Position numbers and translations under genes: made by a program
Shown: piece by piece, positions 12,540 through 24,761 of the stretch
Layout of the letters: each line of letters begins with the position of its first letter
Numbering within the stretch: position 1 is the first letter of the stretch
The notes under the pieces: generated by a model
Database searches by the model: none
What the model was told of the DNA's origin: nothing
Seen by the model: the letters and a program-made list of their open reading frames with translations, nothing else
From: Antitrichia curtipendula
Taxonomy: Eukaryota > Streptophyta > Bryopsida > Hypnales > Leucodontaceae
Assembly (NCBI GenBank): GCA_951230915.1
Contig: OX579633.1
Span: forward strand, 2,604,001-2,668,000
Direction: 5' to 3'
DNA: 64,000 nt

Positions 12540-14090
12540 TCTGTTGAAGAATTGAGTTGAGAGTCCAGGAAAAAAAATTCACAAAAATACAACTTAATTT
12601 TCATTCTTTAAAAAATTGTTAGGTAGAAGTAGGTCCAAAATTGAACAAAAAACTAAATTTTTAATAGCTCTAAGATGGGATTGAAATGGTGAAATTGTTC
12701 TAGCAAGCAAATTTAACCTTATTCAACAATTAGTTTTGAAAAATTGTGAAAATTTCATTCAAAAATGAATTCTATAAGTTATTTTTTCAAGAAGATATTT
12801 AGATTGCCCAAAATACATGATTGTCCTTAATCCCTAAAAGCCCAAGGGATTTGGACTTAACACAAATGTATTATAAAATATAAATTCTATAACTTTTTTG
12901 AAGTTTGCATCAAATAATAATAATGTGAAGCATAAAAAGTAGAAAGTATATGTATGGTCAAAATTATAAAATTATAAAATATAAGCGGCCAACCAACCAT
13001 ATATGGTTGATCTAAAATTTTAGGCTCATTTTGGTTTGGACAATTAAGTTCCTTTGACCTTTTAAAAAAAATTATGGATAGGTAAACTATTGGAAGCTTT
13101 CATTTTTTACTGAAAAAGGTAAATATTTGATTTTTGAGAGGTCATTAAATGCATATATGTACCATTAGTGAAGAATAAAGCGAGGAGTAAAGCTTGCCAA
13201 GTTTACTTCATTTCATGGATTTGAGCAAAGTTTTCCTATTTCACTTGATATGAGATCTAAAAAATTGTACTCATCCATTTGCTTTGAAAATGGTTCTAAT
13301 AGAAAGAATAAAAGGTTTCATGATATTCACTATTGAAGTATTGATTTGGAGTTATTTGTAATTTCTACTTATAAAAAAAAATTTCATTTCAACAATTGCA
13401 AAGTAGATTGTGTAATGAGTTTGATAGCTCTTCATTTGAACTTAAGGTTTTAGGAAGTGCATTCTATTGTGCTAAATTTTTAGTTATCATGTCACCTCCA
13501 ATCCTTCAAAACTCTTATATGCAAATTTCTCAAACATTGTGGAAAGGGACAGCATATTAAAAATATGATAATTACATTTCTATCATTATAATCTCAAAAA
13601 AATATGCAATTTAACATTCAAAATTAGAATACACTCATATGACAAGTCTTTAAACATCTATATGGTTAGATTTTGAAGGAAAAAATTTATTTCATTGGGG
13701 ATAATTATAAACCCATGTTCTTTTTTCATTAAAAAAACACACTTCAAAATGCTTGGGCATTTTTGGGGTTAACTTTCTCATCACCAATCTAAATAGAATG
13801 AATCAAAGTTTTATATGCAGAAACTAATATAGTATTTTACGAAAAAAGATTTGAAATTTTGTTTTGACTTTTTGTGATTCTTTTGTTTTGCCTGTTAAGT
13901 TCAATTTTAGGCTTTCTGTAGTATAAGTTTTTCTTCCGGGCACCAATTGAAATAATTATTATATTCCAATAAGCTAATCAAAATTTCTATCTTGTAAGAA
14001 AGTTTCAAAAAAAATTCACCTAAAATTGAGGTTATAGGAACTTGTCCAAAATTAATTTTGTCCCTTGAAGGTATACTAGTCCTTTAGGGG
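12540..14090 (-). mobile_element. Family 8 TTAA element remnant, split by a nested insertion
   Basis: The segments 12540-12826 and 13773-14090 together match, in reverse, the elements at 15662-16232 and about 20500-21100. They share AAGAAGATATTTAGATTGCC-like and CCTAAAATTGAGG blocks, and the GTCCTTTAGGGG end near 14075-14090. The middle is replaced by the family 7 element at 12831-13768. The left end of this remnant is not resolved. Confidence 0.55.
12827..13772 (+). mobile_element. TTAA-flanked element, family 7 (copy 1), nested
   Basis: The 938-bp body (12831-13768) sits between TTAA at 12827-12830 and 13769-13772. The left end TCCCTAAAAGCCCAAG and the reverse complement of the right end, CCCCAAAAATGCCCAAG, form the TIR. 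The flanks read ATTGTCC-TTAA and TTAA-CTTTCTC. The related family 8 copy at about 15961-15985 reads, in reverse, ATTGTCCATAACTTTCTC with no insert. A reversed copy lies at 52657-53461. No ORF of note. Confidence 0.8.
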
Positions 14091-14693
14091 GAAACTCCAC
14101 TTATGAAGTCTCGTTTAAAAATTGATAGGACCACTTTTAAATATAAAAATTTAACCCTTAGAGGACACTGCAAAACCCACAAGCATTTTAAAAGTCAAAA
14201 CTTGAATTTCACATGGTTCTTGATTTTAAATGTTTTTTAAGTATAATTTTGAAAATGATTTTAAATGTCTTTTAAGTTTAATCTTAATCTCCTATAATTG
14301 TTTTTTACTTCATCTGAATTTTCTTCAAAATTGTTAAAACTTTAATTTTTGTGACACTTTGAAGATAGCAGCTTTAAAGTACCACTTTCAAAAAAATTCT
14401 ATTAAATTTCTCTTGGTATGATTTCAAAGAATACATCAATTACAATAAGATGTTTGATACTATTATTACCATGTTTAAAATTAAATATGTTTACAAAAAA
14501 TTATGATTGCTATGATTTTTACAAAGAAATTACTTTTAAAATCACATAAAATTCAATTTAATATATTTAATCATGAAAACATGAGATTAAACTTTAAAAT
14601 ATATTAATAAATTTGAAAATATCAAACTTTGAAATGTGTGCTTTAATGTAGAAATATAATGAAGTTTGACCAAGACCAGATATGAAATGTCCT
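14091..14693. other. AT-rich spacer with an unpaired TTAA-CCCTTAGAGG end
   Basis: At 14151 the sequence TTAA-CCCTTAGAGGACACTG looks like a left terminus. Its only candidate right end is the GGG-TTAA at 16237-16243, which would make an outer element hosting the next two. This is unproven. Confidence 0.3.
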
Positions 14694-15661
14694 TTAACCC
14701 CTCATCGCCGGAGGGGACAAAAAGTGTCCTTACAGAAAATTCAAAGTGCTGTAACTTTTGTATCCGATTTCCAAACTCAATAAAACTTGTTGGTGAAGTT
14801 GCGCTCTCTCTTCTAGTTTATGTGGCAGAATTTTCATATCAATGCGAGTTTTATTGATTTCTTGATAGCCGATCGAAGTTCATAGGTTCAATTTGAATTC
14901 ACCAAACTGCATTTGAAGGCTGCAACTTCGGGGGCTTGTATCTCTTTCATCCAATGTTCGTTTTCAATAAAATTTGTTGTGTTATGTTCCCCTTTAAGTC
15001 TAGTTATTGTGGTTAAATTTTCATGTCAACCCAAGTTGTTTTGAATGCTTGGGAGCAATTCGAAGTTCAAAATCTAGACATTTTTGCATTACAGTGAACT
15101 TTGGTGGCTTATAACTTCTTCATACAGGAGTTTTTTTCAATAAATTTTGCTGGAAAAGTTTCACATACTAGTCTAGTTCTTGTGGTAAAAATTTCATATC
15201 AATCCAAGAAGATATGATTGAATGAGAAGCATTTTAGCAGAGGTAGGTTCAGCTGTAGATGTGTTTTTTTGCTACTTTTTTCACTGTTTTTTGACATTTC
15301 AAAACAACTTTGCAAATGCAATGAGTCAATTAAATGTTGTTTTTTCCACCAAAGTGTTTGTCTTTTGGTTTAGAATCACCTTGTAGTTTAAAGTTTTTTC
15401 ATTTGAGTAGGTTTAGAAATCGAATTCCACCTCGAAATGTGTTTTTAGGATTATTTCAGCATCTTTTTTCAACACTAAAACATTATAATCTTTCAATCTA
15501 TACGGTCAAATGACCCCAAATTTTACTTACACCATCTAAAACATGCACACTATAATATTGTACGGTTGAGATTTTTATACCTTACTCACATTTAGATTTA
15601 TAACACTTGAAAAGCAATGTTGTTGTTTGACATGGTTAGAGCTTCGGCGGTGAGGGGTTAA
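14694..15661 (+). mobile_element. TTAA-flanked element, family 9 (copy 1)
   Basis: The 960-bp body (14698-15657) lies between TTAA at 14694-14697 and 15658-15661. The left end CCCCTCATCGCCGGA and the reverse complement of the right end, CCCCTCACCGCCGAAGC, make a clear TIR. The inside repeats a loose pattern of AACTT...CAATAAAA(C/T)TTG...TAGT...TTTTCATATCAA about three times. The second copy is 53949-55241, reversed. The ORF at 14666-14857 starts outside the element and is probably not a gene. Confidence 0.8.
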
Positions 15662-16236
15662 TCCCTAAAGGACTGCTTGTCCCTGTTGGGGACAATTTGG
15701 GTCCGAGTAGGTTCCTATTGTCTGAATTTGAAGTCAATTTTTTTGAGATTTTTTGAGATTTTGTAGCTTTGCAAGAACTTTGTGGATATATAATTTTTGT
15801 TTCAATCAATTGCCGGATGAAAAAGTTATGTCACAATAAGCAAAAAGAAGAGATTGGCGGGCAGCCCAAAAAAAATTACAAAAAGTCTAAATAATTTTTT
15901 CCTAAAATATTATATTTTTATCTTTACGTGAAGCTTTGATTCATTCTATTTGGAATAGGGATGAGAAAGTTATGGACAATCTTAGATTTTTGGGCAATTT
16001 AAGCATCTTCTTGAGAAAAAACTTTTTGTTCAACTTTGAATGCTAATATCTTCCAATCCATACCGCCAAATTTGATGAAATTTTTACTACAAGATCTCAG
16101 ACAAGTTAAGTACAAGATCCCACAATTAAATTTAAAAAATAAATAAATCTGTTTTCCTTAATTGAATACAGTAGAAGTGGTAGTTTTGAGTGGGTTTTTT
16201 TTTGACAGAAAACACCCTCGGGGCTTTAGGGGTTAA
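15658..16236 (+). mobile_element. TTAA-flanked element, family 8 (intact copy)
   Basis: The 571-bp body (15662-16232) begins TCCCTAAAGGACTGC, ends GGGGCTTTAGGGG, and is followed by TTAA at 16233-16236. Its left TTAA (15658-15661) is the same four bases that close the preceding family 9 element, so the two are directly abutted. Another GGG-TTAA follows immediately at 16237-16243. Confidence 0.75.
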
Positions 16237-16243
16237 GGGTTAA

Positions 16244-19200
16244 GTTTACTTTGGCAACAAGGCAATTCTTCTCCTTCACTTGTTTCCTTCCTACTCACAC
16301 ACATTGAACGACAATCTTTTTTACCGTAAATGTTCACAAAGACATAGTTGAATCCAATATCCGAGTTGAACCTTCAATGACTTGGTTCTTGTAGTCATAA
16401 AATCTTTTGAGCCAATTGCCTTTTTGATTTTGCAATACCTTTCATACTAGATAAATCCTTTTATTTTGGTTTTGAAGTGGCAAATAGCTTGAGATTTTGT
16501 TGGAATGTAAAAAAGACTTGTTTTAGATTGCAAGAGGACAATTGGGTAGGATAGGAAGGGTGACAAATTTGCCTTGTGACTTTTTGGATCAAACATTAGA
16601 GGAGTTGTCATGCGGTCCTTGGGCTATTTAGCAAGGGCAAGTTTGTTTGTTTTTGGGAGAGTTCATATTCAAGCTTATTCAACGGTTATGGCTCATTGAC
16701 AATTTTGTTGTATTAATGCATTCCTTCAATTGATTCCTCTTTGTAAAATTGTAAAATTGTAATTGTGTAGTTGCAATTTGCCTTGTGTGAGATGACTGAA
16801 ATTGCATTTGTGTTAGCACCTTGTGGATTCGTAGATCCCTATTGAATTCAAACCATCAATTATTTGTTTATGCCACTAGCATGTGAGAGGTCTAGGAGAA
16901 CATTTTCTTAAGTCGACCACTTGCAAGTAAATTGGTAAATTGACCTAGCAAATCAATTTGTCAACTTTGTGAATGGCGGAGTCCAAGAGGGACTCATGAG
17001 TGAAGCTGCCTGGTTGATGGTTGAGTTGGGTAGCATGAAAATCAAATTGCAAGAGAAAAGTGGAACTGAAAAGTGGACTTGCCGGGTGGACGAAGGAGTT
17101 GGACAAGCTTAGAAGTCAAATTGACAACAAGATAAGTTGCTTGTTATTTAGGAACAATTGAAGAAGATTGAAATTATAATTGTGTAATGGCCATTTTCTT
17201 TGTTTAAATTGTATGAGTTGATATTGTTGATTTATTGTTGTGGAAGTTGTGATTGAATGATTAGCCTGAAATTTGTCTGCAACAAATTGTAGTGTCTAAT
17301 GGTTCGTAGAAATTAGCGAATTGATAGGTTTGTAGATCATTGAATCTAGTTGAAAGAGGTCGACAACCATGCTAGTTGTAGTTGAGAACTGGCTAGCAAG
17401 TTAATAGACTTAGCAATGGACTAATGAATCAATTCTAGCAATTTGATAATGTGTAATGAGTTGGATTGTATTGATACTAAAAGAAAAATTGTTAGTTATA
17501 AATTGGTCAAATTCACTTGTGGCGTTGTCAACAAGCCTTGTGATTGTGTCTAATTGACTAGTGATTTAGAAATCAATAGAATCCAATTTAATTTGTTGCG
17601 TAATTAGGCAATATACTACATGGTGTCCAGTTGCCAACATTGAGTAGATTGAATTAAATCATCCTGGGATTAATTGACAAATAAATATATTTTTAACTAT
17701 AACCTACTTTAAAAGTGACCTTAGATACCTAAATGATAGAAGAACTAACCTTTATCCAAAAAGAACCCCTATACTAGTAGGTCCTTGGGTTTTGTTCTAG
17801 GATAGAAAAAATCCAACTTACAGTCCTATAAGTAAATAAAAACATATGAACTTTAATAGAGTTGGAAGAGAAGAAATTGTGCTCAAGGCTACAATATGGT
17901 GTTCAACTAAAAATGATCTCTCTTCCATTGAAAATATGTAGTTTAAAGACAATTGTGTAGAAGCTAAAATCTATCAAGATGAAACAAAATATTTAATCCT
18001 AAAATAATAATAGAAATATATTTCTAAACAAAAAAACATAAACTCCAAAACTTATTTCTTACAGACTCTTTGAATTTTTTTACAAACTCTTTGAACATTC
18101 TTGAACATTATTTGTGCCTAGGGGGGCTAGGTATTCAATTGCAACACCAAAGTCCAATCTCTATTCAATTAACAAAATGGTGATATAGATGCTACAACAT
18201 TTGCTACACTCATATTGAAGGATGAACTTCTACATTGAATTGGATTTGTTGCCAATAGGAAACACCATCAATCTTTATTACTTTATACCTACATAAATGG
18301 AGCTCATTTTAGGCAAAAATTGATAGACATTGTCATTTTTTGATACATTGAGCATTAATGAAGATTTTAAAAAAAATCAATTACACTAAAATATTATTGG
18401 ATTGAATGTATAGAATAGTATTATAAAATTTGATCGCATAAACTACAAGATGATAGAGAATGAAGTTCATTAGATAAAATTCAGGTAGTCTACAGGGATG
18501 TGAGTTCTTCCAAATTCTTGGACTATAGGAACTCAACCACAATAGCAAGATGATGTGGCAAAGCGACTGCCACATCAAATAATAATAATAAAACTATTTA
18601 ATTTAATTTAATTTTTATTAAAATTTTAATTATTTATTTTGATAAACATTGGTTGGTTTAGAGTATTGGGAATGTGCCTGAAACAGAAAGTTAGTTTTTT
18701 TATACTGCACATGGTTTCTTCATTCTATTCTTGTTTATTATATTAATCATATTAATTACATACTTGCCAAATTTTGAAAAAAAGAAGAAGAAAGATTTTG
18801 CACTTGCTGCCTACCACAAGCCTATATTTCCAAAAAAATTGGACAACATAATCTTTGATATAGTCATGCTATTAGGAAATCATTATATTTCCACAAGTTT
18901 TTACACCTTGTATTGAAATCTTGAAAATATTCAGGTCTTAGAATTGACATCATACAAACATATCCAAATTAGAGGCAATTGTCCTTTTGGGCTTAAAATA
19001 AAGTACTTCAATGAGCAACAATATGATATTAAATTTGACAAAAGAAGGTAACTTATCAAATATAATAAAAAAAACTAGAGATTATTGGACCAATGAGAGT
19101 GTACACCAAATAAAATAAAAACATGTACTCTACCCTCAAAATAGCTCACCAAATCAAGAAATGAATTTAATTTGGAAAATTTTGTCTTTTTTATTTAATT

Positions 19201-19566
19201 ATATTTATCTTTCTTTACTCTTTTAGGCCAATTCAAGAGAAAGTCAACCCTCAATAGAATTATTTACTTACTCAATTTGAATTTGGCATTGTTAGGTAGT
19301 TATTCTTAGAAAGGTATTAATATATCACTTTTTGATGCAATTAATTCAATCTTCTACCACATGATACTAGATTTTGATTGAAAAAGCTCTTTGATATATT
19401 TGTAAAGAAGAATTGAAGGTTGGATTGAACATTCTCCAAATTAGTTTGAAGAGATGTCATCCTCAAATTTTAACTTCTAAATGCAAATTTGGTTAGCTAA
19501 TGTTCATTTAAATATCCATAATATTTTAAATAAATCATTTGGAGGCTTCTAATAAGAGATATTTAG
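16244..19566. other. Long non-coding AT-rich region, nothing recognised
   Basis: No ORF beyond about 65 codons, no tRNA, and no terminal repeats that I can pair. 16960-17120 is slightly richer in GC but has stops in every frame. Confidence 0.5.
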
Positions 19567-20138
19567 TACTCCCTTTATCTCATAATACTAGTCTTTTTTT
19601 GAAGTAATGAAAGTATTAAGGATTTGAAAACAATTTTTTAATGCATGTTACAATCAAATAATTAAATAGTAGATGTACAATGCATCCCTCTCAAGTGCAA
19701 AATAAGTGGATGTGACTATTTATTGCAATAAAAAAAAATCATAAAGTAGGAAGTTGCAATGAATACGAAGTGCAATAAATAAATAAAGATAGACTTTATA
19801 GAGAACAAAGACTTCTTATGCAACTATTTTGCCCTTTGTGTGTAATTCGATCTAATCAAAACGGTTTGGTATTCAATAGATTCAATGAAAAGTTCATTCA
19901 GTGTCCCTTTCAATGTCTTTGACCCAATCAACTTCAAACTGCTATAAATATCAAATTTCTAAATTTTTTTATTTGTAAAGTGCTTAATAAACTAGACTTA
20001 TTGTGCTTCATTACATTAGTTATTGTCAAAGACAAAAATAAATAAACTTCAATTCTAAAATTAGGTTTGAGGTAAAGAGGATAAATACTTCAAGGTAGAT
20101 AGAAAAAAAGAGACTAGTATTGTGGAACAGAGGAAGTA
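19567..20138. mobile_element. Stowaway/mariner-type non-autonomous element
   Basis: The 568-bp body (19569-20136) is flanked by TA at 19567-19568 and 20137-20138. The left end CTCCCTTTATCTCATAATAC and the reverse complement of the right end, CTTCCTCTGTTCCACAATAC, continue together into ACTAGTCT. The CTCCCT start and TA target are typical of Stowaway MITEs. No transposase ORF is visible. Confidence 0.7.
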
Positions 20139-20499
20139 TACCGTAAGGGAAGGATAGAATCAATACATCTCTTCTAAATATTTGATTATTTCAAAAAAAT
20201 AAGATTTGGCTAATGCAAAACATAGAACTATTTGTCAAGAATTTTTTTTCATACAAATTCTTTTGTGGGAAAAAAATTTCTACAAATTTTTATGTCTATT
20301 TTAAAAATGATCTTCTCCCTAAACAAACATGATCAACAATATACAATGTCGTAAATATATAGGTTTTGAAAGTTTTGGGTATTAGATTTTGATGTTCAGA
20401 ATATAATTTCTTATTTAGTTCAAATATAAAAGGCTTTAAATATTCTAGAATTCAATTATCTACAATCTTGAGTTCATTTTCTTTTATGGCAAGAAATAA

Positions 20500-21100
20500 T
20501 CCCTAAAGTCCTATTGTCCCCTTAGGAAACAAAATGGATTTCAAGTAGGTTCTTACAGTCTCAATTTTTGTTGAAAATTTTAAAATCTTTTTTGAATATA
20601 GGAAAACACATTATCTTTTTGAAAATATACTTTTAATTTGAATCAATGATCAAGAGCAAAAGTTATGCTATCCTAAGCCCAAAACAAATTTCATTGGACA
20701 ACATGAAAAAAACACAAAAAGTCAAACAAAGTTTTTTAAATTTTGTTTCTTTTAGAAAGTGCTTTGTCTACATAGAAATATTTGATTTATTCTATTGGAC
20801 TAATGATGAGAAATTCATGGACAATCTGTTTTTTCAAGCAATCTAAGCATCTTCTTGAAAAAATAACTTATAGAATTTATTTTTACAAAATTTTCATAAT
20901 TTTTCAAAAAACATAGTTTGACAAGGTGTAGTTCATTTGGTAGTGAAATCTCACCATTGAAATTATTGTATTTCAATTCTATCTAAGACCTATTAACGAT
21001 TTAATTTTTCTTTCTATCTTGTATTTGCTTCTACTTAACAACTTTAAAAAAAATAAAGATCAAGTTTGGTTTTTTCCTAGAATTTCAACTCAATTCTTCA
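20500..21100 (+). mobile_element. Diverged family 8 element, right end lost
   Basis: It opens ATAA-TCCCTAAAGTCC (TTAA mutated), continues with GGTTC(C/T)TA and GAAAATTTTAAAATC-like blocks, and holds GATGAGAAATTCATGGACAA, which aligns with the intact copy near 15961-15980. It also matches the reversed remnant at 12540-14090. I found no matching right terminus. Confidence 0.45.
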
Positions 21101-21418
21101 ACATTATTTTTTAAAAACTTAATAATGGTAGCGCAAAAAATTTAAGGTAAGAAGATTTAAAGCCTTAATACCTAGTCGTGCAAGGTGCAAAAATTAAATA
21201 CAATTTTCTTCACTTCAAACCCAAATATTTTGCAATCCATCTAGTCAAAGCTTCTAAAAATTCTTTTGCACATTCTCATACTAGTCTAGTACAAAATCCT
21301 ATGGTTAGATACACAAAATAAAACAACTTCTAAGAAGTTCACATTACAAAATAAAGAATTGATTTTCAGCTATTTATGTTTTATGTTTCATGCATGGACG
21401 TGGATGTAATTGTTTTCA

Positions 21419-21499
21419 TTAACCCCTAAAAGACCAAGCGTCTGTTCAACGTATGCATATTTGATTACACGATCATGGGTTCCGTCCTTTAGAAGTTAA
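21419..21499. mobile_element. Minimal TTAA element (73 bp)
   Basis: Only 73 bp (21423-21495) separate TTAA at 21419-21422 from TTAA at 21496-21499. The left end is CCCCTAAAAGACC; the right end reads GTCCTTTAGAAG. It is little more than two termini, the sort of deletion product expected for a non-autonomous family. Confidence 0.6.
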
Positions 21500-21727
21500 T
21501 AATCTCATGAAGATTGCTTTCACTAGTGCCCCCAAAATAAATATATATGAGGTAGCTAGAAAAAGCTGACTTAATGTACCTGTCCCGTACATGCTATGGT
21601 ATCTTGTTCTTGCAAAGAGTCAACACATTCACGTCTTTGAGAGTAATCACACCTAAATCCTGAATAATGGAGGAAGCTATGTATTAGATAACCAACAAGC
21701 CGCGGTAGCGGCAAGTAGGTTATCGGA

Positions 21728-21898
21728 CATAACCGGTTGTTCACGTTTCAATCACAACCTTTGATCTTCATGATCCAAGGGTGTAGGAAGCAAGTTGAAA
21801 GGAGAGAAGGTTATGAGTTGCAATTTGTTATGGCAATGGTGATGGGTTGCCAATGGGACGGTGCCACGTGAGCGTTGAAAACTCAACAACCGGTTATG
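21728..21898. mobile_element. Short inverted-repeat element (171 bp)
   Basis: CATAACCGGTTGTT at the left and AACAACCGGTTATG at the right are perfect inverted repeats of 14 bp. The match continues into a GTTTCAA/TTGAAAAC block. The inside is GC-richer than the background. No target duplication is clear. Confidence 0.55.
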
Positions 21899-22090
21899 GT
21901 AAATTGTTAATGTACCCTATTACCGTTCCAGTTAATGTCCCTACCAAAACTACAGAAAGCCTAAACCAATTTAAGCTTAACTTATTTTTGGTAGTGACTA
22001 GGGATGCTAATTAAAGTACTGTCTCAGTCAGACGGAGCTTGATCATTTGCTTCGCACTGATCATTTGAGGGTTTGGGACAAATCCAGATG

Positions 22091-22513
22091 TGGTACGGTG
22101 GAACACCTAAAACTGTCAATATAAGCACTTCAGCATAGGAAAAATATTTTTGTAGTATTAGTAATTGAAAATCATGATTTATCAAAAAAAAAGATTTTTT
22201 GGATATGGCATGTAATTTCTATGAATTTTCAAAATGGGAGCTCCTTAAACCATTGTAACCATCACATAGTTGAATCTAAAACCAAAATCTTGACAAAATC
22301 AAGAGTCAACTAACTCTAGTTTAGTGATGGGACAATTTAATGGTACTTTTGAGGGACACTTTAATGGAAGTTTAGGGATACTTTAAGGGAAATCTATTGT
22401 GCATGGATGGTGGATCCCACTTTTTGCTATTGTACTTAGTTATTATTATTGGACTAGTCAAATATTCATATTGTCAGTCTTGTTGGCATGTGAAAGGAGG
22501 TTCCACCGTACCA
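22091..22513. mobile_element. TIR element with TGGTACGGTGGAAC ends (423 bp)
   Basis: The left end TGGTACGGTGGAACACC and the right end, reverse complement TGGTACGGTGGAACCTCC, match. A further internal CTGTCAATAT/CTGACAATAT pair supports inverted repeats of about 45 bp with gaps. No target duplication could be fixed, so the superfamily is open. Confidence 0.6.
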
Positions 22514-22746
22514 AAGAATGCAACATTTGGATACTATATGCAAAAAATTATGGAAGCTAAAAGTTATTTTTGGTAGAGGTTTTAAAACCGTTTCTTCTAC
22601 ATATTGATTTTGGAGATGTACACAGATTGATGATGGCAGTTTTAGGTAGGGTATGAATTGGGATGTACTCACTTTGATATAAAATAGGTTGCTCTAAAAT
22701 CAATTCTAACCTTATTCTACCAAAATCAAGGAGAGAATATGAGTGT

Positions 22747-22975
22747 TTAACCCATAAACAACGCCGCAAATGTTTTGTGTCTAATGAATGACAAAATCTT
22801 TATATATAGAACAAAAGTGCAAGTATTCATCCTTATAATTTTGTTGTGAAAAGGAGAGGTCTTCTATACTAGTTTGACTTCCAGTGAGTATTTTTGCATT
22901 TTTTTACAGCCAATGATTCCCATGGTATCATAAAAGATGATTTCCACAATCACTAGTCTATCTTTTAAGAGTAAA
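22747..22975 (-). mobile_element. TTAA-flanked short element, family 1 (copy 4, reversed)
   Basis: It starts after TTAA at 22747-22750 with CCCATAAACAACGCCGC. It aligns with the reversed copy at 5146-5372, including the shared blocks AATGAATGACAAA and TTGACTTCCAGTGAGTATTT. The right end has decayed to CTTTTAAGAGTAAA, so the closing TTAA is lost. Confidence 0.65.
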
Positions 22976-23981
22976 TTTTGATTTAAGATTGATTAAAATT
23001 TCTAATTCTAGGTCAAGATGAAGAAGAGCTCCAATCCTTTTTTAGATTGATGTAAACTCTTAGAGTATTCATTTTGTGCCTCACAATAATCCTAACAAAA
23101 CCTTCTATGAGTGACTCCAAAATTACCCACCTTTGTTATATTTACCAAAAAATGGAAGAAATTTTTTTATTTAAGAAATGAAATTGTTGTTGATAAATGA
23201 GTAGAAATCATGATTGTATTGTGTGCACGAGTCTATACATAGATTTGTATATAATAATTGATAATTTGCTTAGAGTTGGTTACTAAATTAGGTTATGTAA
23301 GTTTTTCCCACTTTATAGTAAGGTAAATAGGTGTAGCATGTGGGATAGATGTTGTTTATTTTCAAATTATCTCTTATATACTAATAGGATGTAAGTAGAG
23401 TATTTTATGGCCATGTTATTATTATTGAATGCTTGATTTCTAGCATATTTTGGTATTTTTAGTGTGATATTTATTTAGTATTTAGAAGGAAGGAAGATGT
23501 GTTATGCCTTTGGCGAGGCCTCTAGCTCTTGTAGTTATGACTAGTAAAGGTTATGTGTTCTATCCCTTGTTTTTTGTGATCTATAGAAGTTATTCATATT
23601 TATTTATTTTGGTAATGAAGAAAAGTGGTCATTGCAATATGTAAATTCTATGAATTATAATTTCTAGTTTTGAAAGGAAATGTTTGGTGGTGGATTATTT
23701 TATTTTGTTTTTGGAAGGTATATAATGTTACGGCAAAGTTGTGCATCACATGTTCAATTATTTGGTGCAATGTATACAATTATATCTAGTTAAAGACTAT
23801 TTGGTCCAGTGGTTTGTCTTCAAATATTTCCTCAGTGATTAATGTATAGTATTTTGTTTGTATATGAGATAATAATAATTCTCTTATTTCTTGTACTACT
23901 TTATTATGTCTACTTATTCAAAGTGCTTTTATGTGCGGATCTATACACCATAGTAGCACATTTAATTTGTATCTACTTGGT
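22976..23981. other. AT-rich spacer, nothing recognised
   Basis: No coding frame and no terminal repeats were found. Confidence 0.5.
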
Positions 23982-24761
23982 TTAACCCCTAAAGGACCAA
24001 ACATTGTATTTTGACAACATAGCGATTTCGAGCAACTCACTACAACCGGAGTTTTTATTGTTTTTCTTTGAAATTTTACCACAAGATGTCCCCAAGGAGT
24101 AGCTTTAAGGCCCAATTTTTATAACTTTTGACTACGTGGTTTAAAAGTTATTGCATAATATGTCATTTTCATTGTTTGGCGGGCAACCTGGGCAGCTGAA
24201 AAAACTTCTTTAAAAATCACTTTTTTTTAAATAAAAAATTGAAATTGGTTCTTTAGATTTATATATACATGGAAAGCTTTGAATCATTCCATTTTGATTA
24301 ATGAGATGAAAGTTATGAGGAGTCTTAGTTTGAGGGTAGTTATGGAATCTCTACTCTAAGATAAACTTTGAATCATTCCATTTTGATTAATGAGATGAAA
24401 GTTATGAGGAGTCTTAGTTTGAGGGTAGTTATGGAATCTCTACTCTAAGATAAACTTTGAAGTCTTTTATTTAACTCAATTTTCAATATTTTTGAAAAAA
24501 AATAAAAACATTGGGTGTAGATTGTTTATTCAAACATTACAACCGTTGGGATTGGCATTTTTCAATTCCATATTTATATTCTTAACAATTTTAGTGTTTT
24601 GAACATTCTCTACCTCTTTCTACTTACTATTTTTTTCCTGTATGTTTTACAATTCCAAATGATCTGAAATTTGATACTTGTATTAGAAATAGCAGTTTTG
24701 AAGTGGTTCGGGTGAAAACATAGTCTCTGACCACATGGTTTGGGTGAAAACATGGGGTTAA
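23982..24761 (+). mobile_element. TTAA-flanked element, family 6 (copy 1, rearranged)
   Basis: The 772-bp body (23986-24757) lies between TTAA at 23982-23985 and 24758-24761. The left end is CCCCTAAAGGACC. It contains an exact-looking tandem duplication of about 90 bp (about 24275-24458, unit starting GAATCATTCCATTTTGATTA). The right end shows GGTTTGGGTGAAAACATGGGG in place of the usual GGAACTTTAGGGG, so the right side is rearranged. Confidence 0.65.

Noticed and set aside
22466..22769. Overlapping minus-strand ORFs of 68 and 70 codons
   Set aside because: They overlap the end of one TIR element and the start of another, in different frames, with no domain.
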